A stretch of DNA of 64,000 bases from Dehalococcoidia bacterium UBA6627. Its GTDB lineage: Bacteria; Chloroflexota; Dehalococcoidia; UBA2979. The stretch covers positions 19,225 to 83,224 of the forward strand of contig DKLZ01000086.1 in assembly GCA_002455955.1 (NCBI GenBank). Direction: 5' to 3'. Position 1 is the first letter of the stretch; every line of letters starts with the position of its first letter. The translations under genes were made by a program, and so were the position numbers. The notes under the pieces were generated by a model that made no database searches, was not told the DNA's origin, and saw only the letters and a list, made by a program, of their open reading frames with translations. This document shows, one piece after another, positions 18,835 to 28,364 of this stretch.

Positions 18835-19379
18835 CGTCGAACGTTGAGCGGTCGTAGACCAAGTACCTGCCTCTTCGACTGCACTGCTCGCCAGACTATC
18901 CGATCATTTTCGAGAAATCGTGTGAGTTGGGAAACTGACACACCAAGTTGGCGGGCAGTCGGAGCAATGCGCCAATCTTTTGCTGATAAAACATCGAAGA
19001 TAGCAGCGATAGTCGCTGGATAACGTACATCTCGCTGCCCAACCGATATTGTTCTGCCCTGAGTAGTTTGAAGCACCTCCGATAGCTCTTTGGGTAGATC
19101 ACCGTTCTTCCTAACAGGTGCACGTACTTCTAGCGCGATCGCCAGTCGAAGGCGACGAAGAGCTCGAACGCGATTCTCATGCTGTGATCTTGATTCCGCT
19201 GCCTCAACGGTCACACTCGTTGGTTGATGTCGCAATCTTACTGCTGAGTCTGTCTTGTTCCGTTTCTGACCGCCTGGACCACTCGCCCGGAAGCAATCGA
19301 CTGCACACTGAGCCATCAACGTCTGATCATCGAGACGTATGAACTGCAGCCAGTTAGATTGTTGTAATGCACCGTTCAC
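18831..19379 (-). CDS. Release-factor-like protein with GGQ domain and C-terminal HTH-like segment
   Basis: Contains the peptidyl-tRNA hydrolysis loop of class I release factors ([22 protein letters not shown]), but no stop-codon recognition domains. Instead of the basic tail of ArfB it ends in a helix-turn-helix-like region ([17 protein letters not shown]). This architecture is known only as 'peptide chain release factor-like protein'; its role (ribosome rescue or another hydrolysis) is inferred. I placed the start at GTG 19379, 20 residues before the conserved [10 protein letters not shown]; the frame is open to an ATG at 19466, which would run under the argC leader. No convincing ribosome site for either. 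Confidence 0.75.
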   Translation of the reverse strand: MNGALQQSNWLQFIRLDDQTLMAQCAVDCFRASGPGGQKRNKTDSAVRLRHQPTSVTVEAAESRSQHENRVRALRRLRLAIALEVRAPVRKNGDLPKELSEVLQTTQGRTISVGQRDVRYPATIAAIFDVLSAKDWRIAPTARQLGVSVSQLTRFLENDRIVWRAVQSKRQVLGLRPLNVRR

Positions 19380-19517
19380 GTGAAAGACGATATTACCGAT
19401 CTCGCCATCAGATCGGGTAGTACCTTTCTTCGACAGTTCCTCGCGCCTATCCTGATAATTCAACATCTCAATTCGTCAACTGTGCGATTAAAGCTAATAA
19501 GGTCCAAAGGAAGTCCG

Positions 19518-20576
19518 ATGAATCACAAAGTACAGATCGTGGGGGCCACCGGATATGGTGGGTTGGGTATTCTGGAGCTCTTGCTGGCCCATCCACGCTT
19601 CGACGTCACAAGCCTGATCGCACGAGAAGAGGCCGGTCGTCAAATTAGCGAAATCTATCCACACCTCAGTGGATACACCGGCTTAACCGTCGATTCAGCA
19701 GACGATACACCGATCGGAACAGACTGCGATATCGTCGTGTTTTCTACTCCTGATCGCGTCTCACAGAGCTACGCTCCAACACTCGTTAATTCCGGTATGA
19801 GGTTTATTGATTACTCCGGAGATTTTCGCTTCGCTTCTGCTGAAGACTACGGACAATACGCTGCCCGCCATCCTTCAATAACAGGAAATGAGCACGACGC
19901 AGAAGCACTACTGAAGATCTCAACCTACGGCGTCTCAGAACTCGATCCAGAGGGTATCGCTAAAGCATCGATTGTCGGTAATCCAGGCTGCTTCGCCGTC
20001 GGAATCATCCTCGGTCTAGCACCGCTGTTCCACGACGGTCTAGTTGGCGATGACGGAATTGTCGCTGTCGATGGCCTCAGCGGATCATCCGGTGCCGGGA
20101 AGAAACCAGCTCCCCTGCAACATCTATCTCATCTAAACGACAACATCATTCCGTATCGTCTTCTGTCACATCAACACGCTATCGAGGCAAATCTCACACT
20201 CGGCCGTCTCGGACGATCCGAAGGAGCGCAGATCGATTTCATCCCGCATCTACTCGGAACCACGCGCGGGATCCTCAGTACTATGCACTTGCGTCTGAAG
20301 CAGGCCATGGAGCGTGACACTCTGCTCGATCGGTACCGTGATTACTTTGGAAACGCACCATTCGTGCGTATTCTCGAGGGTCCACCGACTCTGAAAGGCA
20401 CACTAGGATCGAACTACTGCGACATTTCATTGTTCGTAGAGGGAAACCGCGTCGTCGTTATATCGTCGATCGACAACCTGATGAAGGGACAAAGTGGTTC
20501 AGCTATGCAGAATCTGAACCTGATGTTTGGAATACCGCAGACAACGGGCCTCGACCGCGCTCCCCTCTATCCTTGA
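19518..20576 (+). CDS. argC: N-acetyl-gamma-glutamyl-phosphate reductase
   Basis: 352 residues. NADP-binding GATGYGG at 9-15 and the catalytic cysteine in GNPGCF (Cys158) mark the ArgC/LysY family, third step of ornithine/arginine synthesis. No other arg or lys gene is adjacent, so LysY (alpha-aminoadipate pathway) cannot be excluded. The ATG at 19518 is preceded by AAAGGAAG, and homology starts there; the frame extends to 19380 but without support. Confidence 0.92.
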   Translation: MNHKVQIVGATGYGGLGILELLLAHPRFDVTSLIAREEAGRQISEIYPHLSGYTGLTVDSADDTPIGTDCDIVVFSTPDRVSQSYAPTLVNSGMRFIDYSGDFRFASAEDYGQYAARHPSITGNEHDAEALLKISTYGVSELDPEGIAKASIVGNPGCFAVGIILGLAPLFHDGLVGDDGIVAVDGLSGSSGAGKKPAPLQHLSHLNDNIIPYRLLSHQHAIEANLTLGRLGRSEGAQIDFIPHLLGTTRGILSTMHLRLKQAMERDTLLDRYRDYFGNAPFVRILEGPPTLKGTLGSNYCDISLFVEGNRVVVISSIDNLMKGQSGSAMQNLNLMFGIPQTTGLDRAPLYP

Positions 20577-20604
20577 CATAGATGCGACCATAAGACGGAA
20601 AATA

Positions 20605-22038
20605 TCACCTAGATGCAGAGACCCGATCGACAATCACAGCGTTACTTTCTCCAGACTTTCGCCAGCGCCTTAGACACATACTCGTTCCAATGCCGAGCGC
20701 GAATAGCAGTAATGGAGAAATAAGTAGCACATTCTCAACACCGATCACGCCAGCAACACCGCCCATAAAAAGCAGTACCGGAATTGAAAGACCATCTTTC
20801 ATCGCACCAAGCAGGGCGAAGATTCGACCATGGACGGTGCTCGGGACATATTTCCCTATGTAGGTCATCGTTGCAGCTGCCGCCAAGGTCATACCCATAC
20901 CAAGTAGTAACGAAATCTGAGCTGCTATCTCCACTTGATCACCAACACCCGGAATATCCACTACAGGTACATGAGCCGAAAGCAGATCAGTCGTCGTTTC
21001 AATCATGCCGAGCCCAATGATAGCTACAGTCACTAATAGGAATCCAAGTGCAGCTACCAGCAGTTCCTTGAATATCCGAATCAGAAGTGGCGCGCAAATT
21101 AGCGCGAGAACCAATCCGAGTGATGCCGGCGCAAATACATAAAATGTGTTTTCCGGCGCTACATCTAGCACAGCAAATACGTAACGGGGACCAAGCACTC
21201 CGAGCACCACACCAGTAGTGCTTGCCATCGCAGCAAGCATTAGCATCCAATATGCCGCTCGGTCCTCGATTAACCAGCGAACCGCTTGCCTTATCGAAGG
21301 CTGGTGAAGCGACGTTAGTTCCTGATCCTCATCGATTTCCAACCGAGAATTATCGTCCACTCGAAAATGAAACGCTCGCGTTGCTGAGAGGATGAATAAG
21401 ATACCTGCAATTACAACCACGGGTTCGATGTCGAATGCACGCACCAACAATGGCGCTAGCAGTGCTTTCCCAACCACTTCACCAGCCGATGAAGCCAGTG
21501 AAAGGAACGAGTTCGCCGACGCGAGTTCGGGATGCGTTGCCACCAGCGGTACAGCCGACGCCTCTGATGGCTGGGAAACTTGATGCAGCACACGAACAGC
21601 CAGCAACACAGCAAGCATTCCACGTAACTGAAATCCGAGGAACAGAGGGAGTGAGAAACAGAGAGCACCCATCAAGAGATAAGCAACAACGAGAGCGGCG
21701 CGCTTTGGCAAAGCATCCGCAATAGAGCCACCAAAAAGCCCTAGTACCGCACCCGGTAACAGATACGCAACTCCAATAATCGCAGCCTCGAAAGCATCTC
21801 CTCCATTGCGTACCGATGCAATTAGCACGCCAAACAGCAATGCTTGCAGTGCAAGGTCGCTCAAGAACCGAGACGCCATCAGGGCTTGAAAGTTCGGATT
21901 TCTTGCGATTGATCCCGACGGAACGACGAACCAAAGCATTCGGAACATTTTCGACTGCGTATGATCGATTGCTTGGTCAACGCGGCGGAATGTATCTCCG
22001 ACAGGTTGATCAAATTCTGGCGGTAGAGCCATCGTCAC
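20605..22038 (-). CDS. Major facilitator superfamily permease
   Basis: 477 residues with 10-12 hydrophobic segments and the pattern of MFS exporters of the enterobactin/macrolide type (GAVLGLFGGSIADALPKRAAL in the first inner loop, a variant of motif A). Substrate unknown. The start may be GTG 22038 or ATG 22032. Convergent with argC; upstream is the AT-rich island. Confidence 0.88.
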   Translation of the reverse strand: MTMALPPEFDQPVGDTFRRVDQAIDHTQSKMFRMLWFVVPSGSIARNPNFQALMASRFLSDLALQALLFGVLIASVRNGGDAFEAAIIGVAYLLPGAVLGLFGGSIADALPKRAALVVAYLLMGALCFSLPLFLGFQLRGMLAVLLAVRVLHQVSQPSEASAVPLVATHPELASANSFLSLASSAGEVVGKALLAPLLVRAFDIEPVVVIAGILFILSATRAFHFRVDDNSRLEIDEDQELTSLHQPSIRQAVRWLIEDRAAYWMLMLAAMASTTGVVLGVLGPRYVFAVLDVAPENTFYVFAPASLGLVLALICAPLLIRIFKELLVAALGFLLVTVAIIGLGMIETTTDLLSAHVPVVDIPGVGDQVEIAAQISLLLGMGMTLAAAATMTYIGKYVPSTVHGRIFALLGAMKDGLSIPVLLFMGGVAGVIGVENVLLISPLLLFALGIGTSMCLRRWRKSGESNAVIVDRVSASR

Positions 22039-22160
22039 AACTCACTTTACGTAAGCAATACTTACACCAGCAGTAGCATTTCAGCAGAATTATCATTGCT
22101 CGCCATCTCATATAGGAAATTGAATACTATCAATACAAATAGGAAGCTTATGCATCGAAA

Positions 22161-22562
22161 ATGCACGTTCATATATATATAAATATCCAAACTAACAAAT
22201 TGTTCGGTACTCTCGTTGTGGTTGCAGCAAGTCAGATACCATTTTTGGTTATGTATACTCAGACTGTAAATATTGTTAATAGGATGGTCATTACTACTCT
22301 TATGACCATAGGCGTTTCTGCTGTTCTATACTGGTTGAATAAACTAGACCAACAGCGACAAAAAAATAATTTTGTAATTGGTATCAGTATGAACCAGAAA
22401 ATAAGATGGATCCCGACATTCATATATGTATTAGCCACTCAAGTGGTATTTTGGGTTACATACATTAGTACTAATAATATGTTTTTCAGCATTGGCTTTA
22501 CTGGTGCTTCTTTTGTAATTATCAGTTGGTTTCTGTCTTGGTTAGATAAAAATGACAAGTAG
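22161..22562 (+). CDS. Four-span membrane protein with internal duplication, AT-rich
   Basis: 133 residues, not recognised. Four hydrophobic stretches are arranged as two similar halves, about 14-65 and 83-132: compare VAASQIPFLVMYT with LATQVVFWVTYI, and YWLNKLDQQ with WFLSWLDKN. A basic hydrophilic linker (about 64-82) separates them. Base composition is clearly lower in G+C (28-42% in individual 60-base lines) than the flanking genes, and codons are A/T-rich, suggesting recent transfer. No good ribosome site precedes the ATG. Alone on the plus strand between two minus-strand genes. Confidence 0.65.
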   Translation: MHVHIYINIQTNKLFGTLVVVAASQIPFLVMYTQTVNIVNRMVITTLMTIGVSAVLYWLNKLDQQRQKNNFVIGISMNQKIRWIPTFIYVLATQVVFWVTYISTNNMFFSIGFTGASFVIISWFLSWLDKNDK

Positions 22563-22710
22563 CATTTAATTTTGACTGTCACACAATGATCTTAAACTAA
22601 GTAAGAAGGCAAAAACCTTACGACATACCAGAAAAAAACTAACGGAATTAGTGTTATCTGAATGGACTCCGCCGAAGAATCACAGTCCCTCAGCCAACCT
22701 CACGACATCA

Positions 22711-23823
22711 TCAATTAGCATCACCCGAATTATTTGGAGACTGAACCAGTCTATCGAGGCCGTTCACATCTTCTTTAGCCATAAGCAGGCGACGTGCGGG
22801 ATAATTCACCACGATGCCTTCTCGGTTCAACCGAGAGTGAATTCTTTTCATCATTTCATGCTTGAGGTAGAACGAGTCCGACCATGTCTTCGCGCGCATT
22901 TTCACGAAAAATCCCACATTCGAATCTCCGAACTCGGAAAACCGGAATAGCGGTGTACGTTCAGGATCGACGATATCGAGATTTGCCGCGAGGTCGTTCA
23001 ATTCTTCCAGAATTACCTGTTCAACTCGATCTAGATCTTCTTCATAAGCAACCCCGCTATCAACACGCGCATCCGCACGTGCATCCGAGGAATCGAAGTT
23101 CGTGATCGTCGAATTAGCGAGTTCCGAGTTCGGCACAAGAACAATATTGTTGTCAAAGGTACGAATACGAGCTGCTCGCCAGCCAATGTCCTCAACAACA
23201 CCAGTCGGACCGCCGGCAACTTGAATAAAATCGCCGACAGCAACTGAAGCATCGGTGATGATATAGGAACTGGCGAAAATATTGCTGAGTAATGGTTGGA
23301 GTGCGAGTGCCATCGCTAAACCACCGATACCCAGTCCAGCGAGGAGCGGACTAACCGAGACTCCTAACGCATCAAGAACCAGAAGCAGCCCAATCGTGAG
23401 CACCAATACATTGAGAATCCTTCTTACGAACGGAAGTGAGCGAGAGTCGAATCCTGGCAATCCTCCAGTTTCAGGTCGATGCCCAAACCAATCGAGTAAT
23501 CCAACAATAATCCGACGACTCGCCGCAATTACGAGTATGAGCGTTAATGCCGCCCAAACACGCCGAATGATGTCCGAATAATCACTAAGGTATGAGAGTG
23601 TCAGCAGAGCAATATAGACACCCTGTATTGCTATAAACAGCACCAATGGTCCACGTACAGCGTTGACAACGAGATCATCTAGGTCAGTCTCAGTAGACTT
23701 AGTAAAGATCTGAACAATGCGCCCAGATAGTCTTGAGACCAAACCCGCAAGCACCAACCCACCTACAGCGATTGATACAGCAAAACCAGTTTCAATTAGA
23801 GCATCGCGACTGATATCAAACAT
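22711..23823 (-). CDS. MscS-family mechanosensitive channel
   Basis: 370 residues. Four to five N-terminal hydrophobic segments, then the pore helix and beta-domain signature: GLGIGGLAMALALQPLLSNIFAS followed by GDFIQVAGGPTGVVEDIGWR and NSELANSTITNF, as in small-conductance channels and their relatives. Releases solutes on hypo-osmotic shock. Upstream boundary is a short divergent gap to the DUF6159-like gene. Confidence 0.93.
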   Translation of the reverse strand: MFDISRDALIETGFAVSIAVGGLVLAGLVSRLSGRIVQIFTKSTETDLDDLVVNAVRGPLVLFIAIQGVYIALLTLSYLSDYSDIIRRVWAALTLILVIAASRRIIVGLLDWFGHRPETGGLPGFDSRSLPFVRRILNVLVLTIGLLLVLDALGVSVSPLLAGLGIGGLAMALALQPLLSNIFASSYIITDASVAVGDFIQVAGGPTGVVEDIGWRAARIRTFDNNIVLVPNSELANSTITNFDSSDARADARVDSGVAYEEDLDRVEQVILEELNDLAANLDIVDPERTPLFRFSEFGDSNVGFFVKMRAKTWSDSFYLKHEMMKRIHSRLNREGIVVNYPARRLLMAKEDVNGLDRLVQSPNNSGDAN

Positions 23824-23897
23824 TGTGAGACCCCGAACGACTCACCCCCGCAAGACTGATCCTATCGGATAATCGGCGCAAATGGCTCTGAAGTTTA

Positions 23898-23911
23898 TAT
23901 ACTGGTAGTTA
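23898..23911 (+). promoter_or_regulatory. Possible -10 element giving a leaderless mRNA
   Basis: TATACT at 23898-23903 ends seven bases before the ATG at 23911, so transcription would start at or next to the start codon. There is no ribosome site in front of this ATG, which fits leaderless translation. No good -35 box is visible, so confidence is low. Confidence 0.3.
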
Positions 23912-24750
23912 TGTTCCGCACGATAGGTCACACTTTTGAGCTAATAAAGATGAGCTGGTCGGTCTTCATGAAAGATCGCGAGCTGATTTTATTTCCGCTT
24001 ATGGCGGCTTGCGGAGTGTTAATCGTAATAGGAATTTTCTACGGATTCGCAGCCAGCACTGGAACACTCGACCGCCTCAACGCTGCAACAACAGGAGCTG
24101 GAACTGAGGAAACAACGTCCTTAGATATCGTGCTCGGCATTGCGCTCTATGCGTCAACAACATTCGTAGTCATATTCTTCAACGCCGCACTCGTCGCGGC
24201 CGCGCTTGAGCGACTACGCGGAGGTGATCCAAACATCAGTTCAGGGCTTCGTGTCGCACTTAAACACCTACCAGCAATCTTCGCTTGGGCGTTAATTTCA
24301 GCAACAGTCGGACTGATTTTGCAGATCGCACGAGGCCGAACCGATAATTTCCTAGGAAGACTTGCAATCGAAATGGTCGGCGGCGTGTGGGCTTATATGA
24401 CCTTCTTCGTAGTACCAGTGCTCGTCGCCGAGGGCATTGGCCCAATTCAGGGAATAAAACGCTCAGCTAGCCTGTTCCGTCAAACATGGGGACGCCAGGC
24501 TACATCGTCGTTTGCATTCATGATCGTATACATCGTGGCAGTGATATTAGCCGTTTTACCCGCGGCCCTGCTGTTCGCAATAGAACCGATATTGGGAATC
24601 GTCATCGGAGCGATCACCATCCCGATGGCGGTTGGTTGTGTGCAAGCAATCGAAGGTATTTTCAAAGCTGCTCTGTATGAATTTGCCAACGGTGAATCAC
24701 CTTTGGAATTCGATCGAGAGACCCTATCAAGTGCTTACCAAGCACTGTAA
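23911..24750 (+). CDS. DUF6159-like integral membrane protein
   Basis: 279 residues. The N-terminal amphipathic segment (SWSVFMKDRELILFPLMA) and about six membrane spans match the DUF6159 type of membrane protein, whose function is unknown. A hydrophilic stretch around residues 55-70 separates the first two spans. Gly/Ala-rich late spans alternate with short loops. Convergent with mobA, three bases apart. Confidence 0.7.
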   Translation: MFRTIGHTFELIKMSWSVFMKDRELILFPLMAACGVLIVIGIFYGFAASTGTLDRLNAATTGAGTEETTSLDIVLGIALYASTTFVVIFFNAALVAAALERLRGGDPNISSGLRVALKHLPAIFAWALISATVGLILQIARGRTDNFLGRLAIEMVGGVWAYMTFFVVPVLVAEGIGPIQGIKRSASLFRQTWGRQATSSFAFMIVYIVAVILAVLPAALLFAIEPILGIVIGAITIPMAVGCVQAIEGIFKAALYEFANGESPLEFDRETLSSAYQAL

Positions 24751-24753
24751 TCA

Positions 24754-25407
24754 TTAACTACAGTCAAGGATATCCATCTCATCTCGAAAGTTATCTAGAA
24801 GCGCAGCGAACTCCTCTGGTGTATTCACATTTATGAACGATCTGCCTTCCGGATCGGAATTTCTCCATTCTTCAGGTTGCATCAGAAACGTATCAAGGTC
24901 AGCGGCAATTGCCATCGGTGCGCGATCGCCGGCATCAATGTGTGAACGCAGCACAGGCAAAGCGGTGACTGCGAATGCTGAGCACAATGGTTGTGGTCGA
25001 TCATTCGCAACAGGGACAACCCAGCGATGCTTCTCATCGAGTCGGTCAACCAATCGCCGAACCAATTCAATCTCGACGAATGGCATGTCAACAGCAACGA
25101 CAATTGCTACATCAGCGTCGCAAGCTTCGAGTCCAGCTACGATCCCGACGAGAGGCCCTTCACCTTCTACCGGATCATCAACAGTACGAACCGGCTTGTC
25201 GGTTGTAACTGGAGGTAACGGTCGACCAGGTGATCCGACTAGTACTAACTGGTCTACTGCGGGAGTGAGACGGGCAACGCTTCGCTGGAGCAGCGTCATA
25301 CCATTGAATTCTAGTGATGCCTTATCGACACCCATCCTGCTTGAGCGACCACCAACGAGAATGACTCCAGATACTCTTATGTCTTCGTTCATTGTGGTAA
25401 GTGACAT
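24754..25407 (-). CDS. mobA: Molybdenum cofactor guanylyltransferase MobA-like
   Basis: 217 residues. The nucleotide-binding signature LVGGRSSRMGVDKA is at 17-30, then DQLVLVGS, and DMPFVE near the metal site. Attaches GMP (MobA) or CMP (MocA) to molybdopterin. The adjacent divergent yqeC argues for maturation of molybdenum hydroxylases, which use the CMP form, so MocA is possible. GAGG lies seven bases before the ATG. Only 36 bases separate it from the yqeC start. Confidence 0.85.
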   Translation of the reverse strand: MSLTTMNEDIRVSGVILVGGRSSRMGVDKASLEFNGMTLLQRSVARLTPAVDQLVLVGSPGRPLPPVTTDKPVRTVDDPVEGEGPLVGIVAGLEACDADVAIVVAVDMPFVEIELVRRLVDRLDEKHRWVVPVANDRPQPLCSAFAVTALPVLRSHIDAGDRAPMAIAADLDTFLMQPEEWRNSDPEGRSFINVNTPEEFAALLDNFRDEMDILDCS

Positions 25408-25443
25408 TGTCTCACCTCATAGTTATCAACTGAGGATAAGTCC

Positions 25444-26205
25444 GTGGAACCTCCTATGACATTCTGGGAAGCACTTGATTTAGACAGAGCAACACCGCCT
25501 GTCGTTGCAATCGTGGGTGGAGGAGGGAAAACGTCACTACTGTTTCGTCTAGCTCAGAATGCCCACCAGCTTGGTTATTCCACAGTACTAAGCGGCACGA
25601 CACGCTTCACGACACCACCTGCGCTCAGCAGTAATATTCATCTAACCGAGATTACATCGCCGAAACAGGTACAAGAGCTCGTAAAAACACTAAACACCCA
25701 CGACACGATCGTTGCCCACGCAGGAAAAGAGCCAAAGGCACGCTGGGCACCAATTGAAACAGCAACAGCAGACGAAATAGCAGCAATACCCGGCCTTGGA
25801 CTATTCGCAATAGAGGCTGATGGCAGCAAGATGCTACCGTTCAAGGCGCCCGCAGAACACGAGCCAGTTATCCCCTACTCAGCTACTCATGTCGTTGCAG
25901 TCGTTGGCCTGAGCGCACTCGACACCCCGCTAGACAGCCGATACGTCCATCGTCCAGAGAAAATCCGCTCAATCATAGAAAACCAGCAACATGCTTCTAT
26001 TGAAGTTATTGCTCGTGTACTCACCGACATACGAGGTGGACGCAAGGGCGTAAAACAGCGCCACTTCTCCGTAGTGGTAAACCAGGCTGACCTGCATCCT
26101 GAACGCGCACTGCTACTCGGTAAAGCGATTCGACGTGCGGGTGCACCTCGAGTCATCGTCACAGCGCTCCGCGACAATAACTCTCTGATTAAAGCAGTGC
26201 TCTGA
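25444..26205 (+). CDS. yqeC: YqeC-type molybdenum hydroxylase maturation protein
   Basis: 253 residues with a glycine-rich nucleotide loop VAIVGGGGKTS (22-32) and a later AIEADGSKMLPFKAP motif typical of YqeC, a putative accessory factor of selenium-dependent molybdenum hydroxylases. The GTG at 25444 has GAGGATAAG upstream; ATG at 25456 is the alternative. Divergent from mobA with overlapping control regions, implying joint control. The target hydroxylase is not in the window. Confidence 0.85.
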   Translation: MEPPMTFWEALDLDRATPPVVAIVGGGGKTSLLFRLAQNAHQLGYSTVLSGTTRFTTPPALSSNIHLTEITSPKQVQELVKTLNTHDTIVAHAGKEPKARWAPIETATADEIAAIPGLGLFAIEADGSKMLPFKAPAEHEPVIPYSATHVVAVVGLSALDTPLDSRYVHRPEKIRSIIENQQHASIEVIARVLTDIRGGRKGVKQRHFSVVVNQADLHPERALLLGKAIRRAGAPRVIVTALRDNNSLIKAVL

Positions 26206-26472
26206 AGCTACTTCGATGCAAAATATGAATCGAAATTGTGCACCACGATACTTCCCGTTGACCGCTCACACGCCAAAACCGCATGAGATTACCTTGAGTA
26301 GATAGAACTAGGCCGCTGCAATGTACGAGTTGGCTAGCGAACCGTCGGATGAGCTCTAACGTCAAACTCACGCTTCATAGACGTTTGGGTAGAAACACCG
26401 ATTGACTGATTTCATCAACTGCACCTGCCATTAATGTGGAGAGGCGCAGTACGCTAGAGAACGGAGGACATC

Positions 26473-27735
26473 GTGCCCACTTATATAGTTCTACTGATTC
26501 TCCTATTACTTCTCTCAGCCTTTTTCTCAGGCTCAGAGACAGCTTTCCTATCTCTGGACCGGGTTCGTCTGACACACCGCGTCCGCGAAAACGAGCCTGG
26601 CGCATCACGCGTCCAAACTTTACTCGACCGTCCACACCGCTTGCTGAGCGCGATCCTTCTGGGGAATAACCTCGTAAATACTGGAGCAGCAGCAGTCGGA
26701 ACGGTTATTGTCACAGAATTGATCGATGGCGGCGGCGGTCTCCTGCTAGCAACGATGGCCATCACGGCACTGTTAATCTTAATTGGCGAAGTCACACCAA
26801 AGACACTCGCGCTCAGCCATGCGTTCACTGTGAGTCGTATCTACGCTTGGCCACTCACACTTTGGTCCCGAGCCACTAGTCCAGTGGTCTGGATCCTGGA
26901 CGCTTTGACTCGAGGTCTCATCCGTACGTTCGGTGGCGAGTCAATTGAAGGCACCACCACACTGAATACCGCCGAACTCGGCACAGCCATCCGTCTAGGC
27001 GCAGAAAGTGGTGAACTCGCTGCCGAGGATTCCGAACGCATGCTTGGCGTACTGAATCTCCAGCAACGCCAGGTGCAGGAGATCATGGTATCGCGGATGG
27101 ACATGACCGCTGTGCCAACCAGTGCTCCTTTAATTGAAGTTGCTCAACTGCTTAGCAACTTTGGCTTCCAACGCCTTCCTGTGTACGCGGAAAGCCCAGA
27201 TGAAGTTGTCGGCTACATCCACGTCACCGATGTGAACACTGCCCACTTGAATGGACTCAATACCAGCGTTGCTGAAGACCTGATGCGCCCGGCAACATTC
27301 GAATCGGAGCATGCTCCGATCACACGTGTTCTCAATCTCATGCGCGACCGTGGTCGCTATATTGTGATGCTTGTTGACGAACACGGTGCGACATCAGGTC
27401 TCGTCACTCTCGAGGACATCATGGAGGAAGTGCTTGGACCGCTTCAGAGCGAAAGTGGGGCCGAGAACGAAACACAGCCAGAAAGTCTAGGACGAATTGG
27501 CCGCATCGAACTTGACGGCAACACTCTACTCGTAGATATCTCAAGTCAGGTCGATGTCGACTTAACTGATGTCGAGGCAAACACCGTCGCCGGTCTAGTA
27601 TTAGCGCATATGAGACGGTTCCCGAGTGTGGGAGAACAGATCGATCATGCAGGTTTACGCTTCACGGTGTTAGAGATGGACGAACGTCGAATTTCCCGTG
27701 TCTCGATCGAACGAAGCAGCATCGGACACCCTTAA
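26473..27735 (+). CDS. CNNM/DUF21 membrane protein with CBS pair (CorC/HlyC family)
   Basis: 420 residues. Order: CNNM transmembrane domain (1-~185; SAFFSGSETAFLSLD, LGNNLVNTGAA), two CBS motifs (about 200-320; VSRMDMTAVP, LPVYAESPDEVVGYI) and a C-terminal CorC_HlyC domain (about 340-415). The family is linked to Mg2+/Co2+ or other cation efflux. GGAGG lies five bases before the GTG start at 26473. The 267 bases before it hold nothing I recognise. Confidence 0.92.
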   Translation: MPTYIVLLILLLLLSAFFSGSETAFLSLDRVRLTHRVRENEPGASRVQTLLDRPHRLLSAILLGNNLVNTGAAAVGTVIVTELIDGGGGLLLATMAITALLILIGEVTPKTLALSHAFTVSRIYAWPLTLWSRATSPVVWILDALTRGLIRTFGGESIEGTTTLNTAELGTAIRLGAESGELAAEDSERMLGVLNLQQRQVQEIMVSRMDMTAVPTSAPLIEVAQLLSNFGFQRLPVYAESPDEVVGYIHVTDVNTAHLNGLNTSVAEDLMRPATFESEHAPITRVLNLMRDRGRYIVMLVDEHGATSGLVTLEDIMEEVLGPLQSESGAENETQPESLGRIGRIELDGNTLLVDISSQVDVDLTDVEANTVAGLVLAHMRRFPSVGEQIDHAGLRFTVLEMDERRISRVSIERSSIGHP

Positions 27736-27756
27736 CAGTGATAGCTAAAAGGGACC

Positions 27757-28281
27757 TTAGTGATCATCAAGCGGTGGCTGAGTAGCACGGAGTTCGTGCT
27801 TAAGTAGCCATATTTTCCGATAGAGACCTCCTGCATAACCAGTCGGTGTCCCATCCGCGCCAATCACTCGATGACACGGCACAACGATCGAGATGGGATT
27901 ACGGTGGTTAGCTGCTCCAACCGCTCGGAATGCCAACGGTTTCCCTATCACCTTGGCGATCGCTCCATAGCTCATGGTCTCGCCTGCTGGAATCTCCCTC
28001 AATGCTTGCCAAACTCTGAGCTGAAATTCTGTCCCACGAGGAGCTAGAACCAAATCGAACTTGTCACGTTGGTGATGAAAGTATTGCCTGAGCTGATAAA
28101 TCAATTCTGCGGAACCGGTGCCATTAACTATGGCCTTTTCTCCCGAAGCAGCTTCTACCTCAGCAGCAAGCAGTGCATCTGACTCGCGTTGATCAACGAA
28201 CTTGATAATGTGGACACCTGCATCAGATCCTCCGACAAATATCTGACCAATGGGGCTATCCATCAGAGCAAAATATGCCAT
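27757..28281 (-). CDS. ogt: Methylated-DNA--protein-cysteine methyltransferase
   Basis: 174 residues. The alkyl-acceptor motif IVVPCHRVI contains Cys136; the helix-turn-helix (GETMSYGAIAKVIGKP) and ribonuclease-H-like N-domain are present. Repairs O6-alkylguanine in a suicide reaction. GGAG lies eight bases before the ATG at 28281. The frame continues to 28557 but that extension runs under the aldolase gene and is not credible. Confidence 0.93.
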   Translation of the reverse strand: MAYFALMDSPIGQIFVGGSDAGVHIIKFVDQRESDALLAAEVEAASGEKAIVNGTGSAELIYQLRQYFHHQRDKFDLVLAPRGTEFQLRVWQALREIPAGETMSYGAIAKVIGKPLAFRAVGAANHRNPISIVVPCHRVIGADGTPTGYAGGLYRKIWLLKHELRATQPPLDDH

Positions 28282-28335
28282 CGTGGGGACTCCGATCATT
28301 TGATCAAAGAAAACTGTCCGCACATCCAAGCATTC

Positions 28336-28364
28336 TTGACAGCAATCATGACGACACTCATGAT
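28336..28364 (+). promoter_or_regulatory. Promoter of the aldolase/dehydrogenase genes
   Basis: TTGACA at 28336-28341, a 17-base spacer and CATGAT at 28359-28364 (four of six matches to TATAAT), followed by a leader of about 50 bases to the ATG at 28420. The -10 box lies inside the left arm of the inverted repeat 28357-28382. On the other strand a TATAAT (28394-28399) could serve the methyltransferase gene. Confidence 0.45.

Noticed and set aside
19380..19517. Upstream extension of argC
   Set aside because: No ribosome site or homology; AAAGGAAG and the GATGYGG-containing N-terminus fit the ATG at 19518.
24833..25459. 208-residue frame opposite mobA
   Set aside because: Low-complexity Ser/Arg/Thr translation; mobA carries the conserved nucleotide-binding motif on the other strand.
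26206..26472. Possible small gene in the gap before the CNNM gene
   Set aside because: Frames on both strands have no ribosome site and no protein-like composition; I see nothing to annotate.
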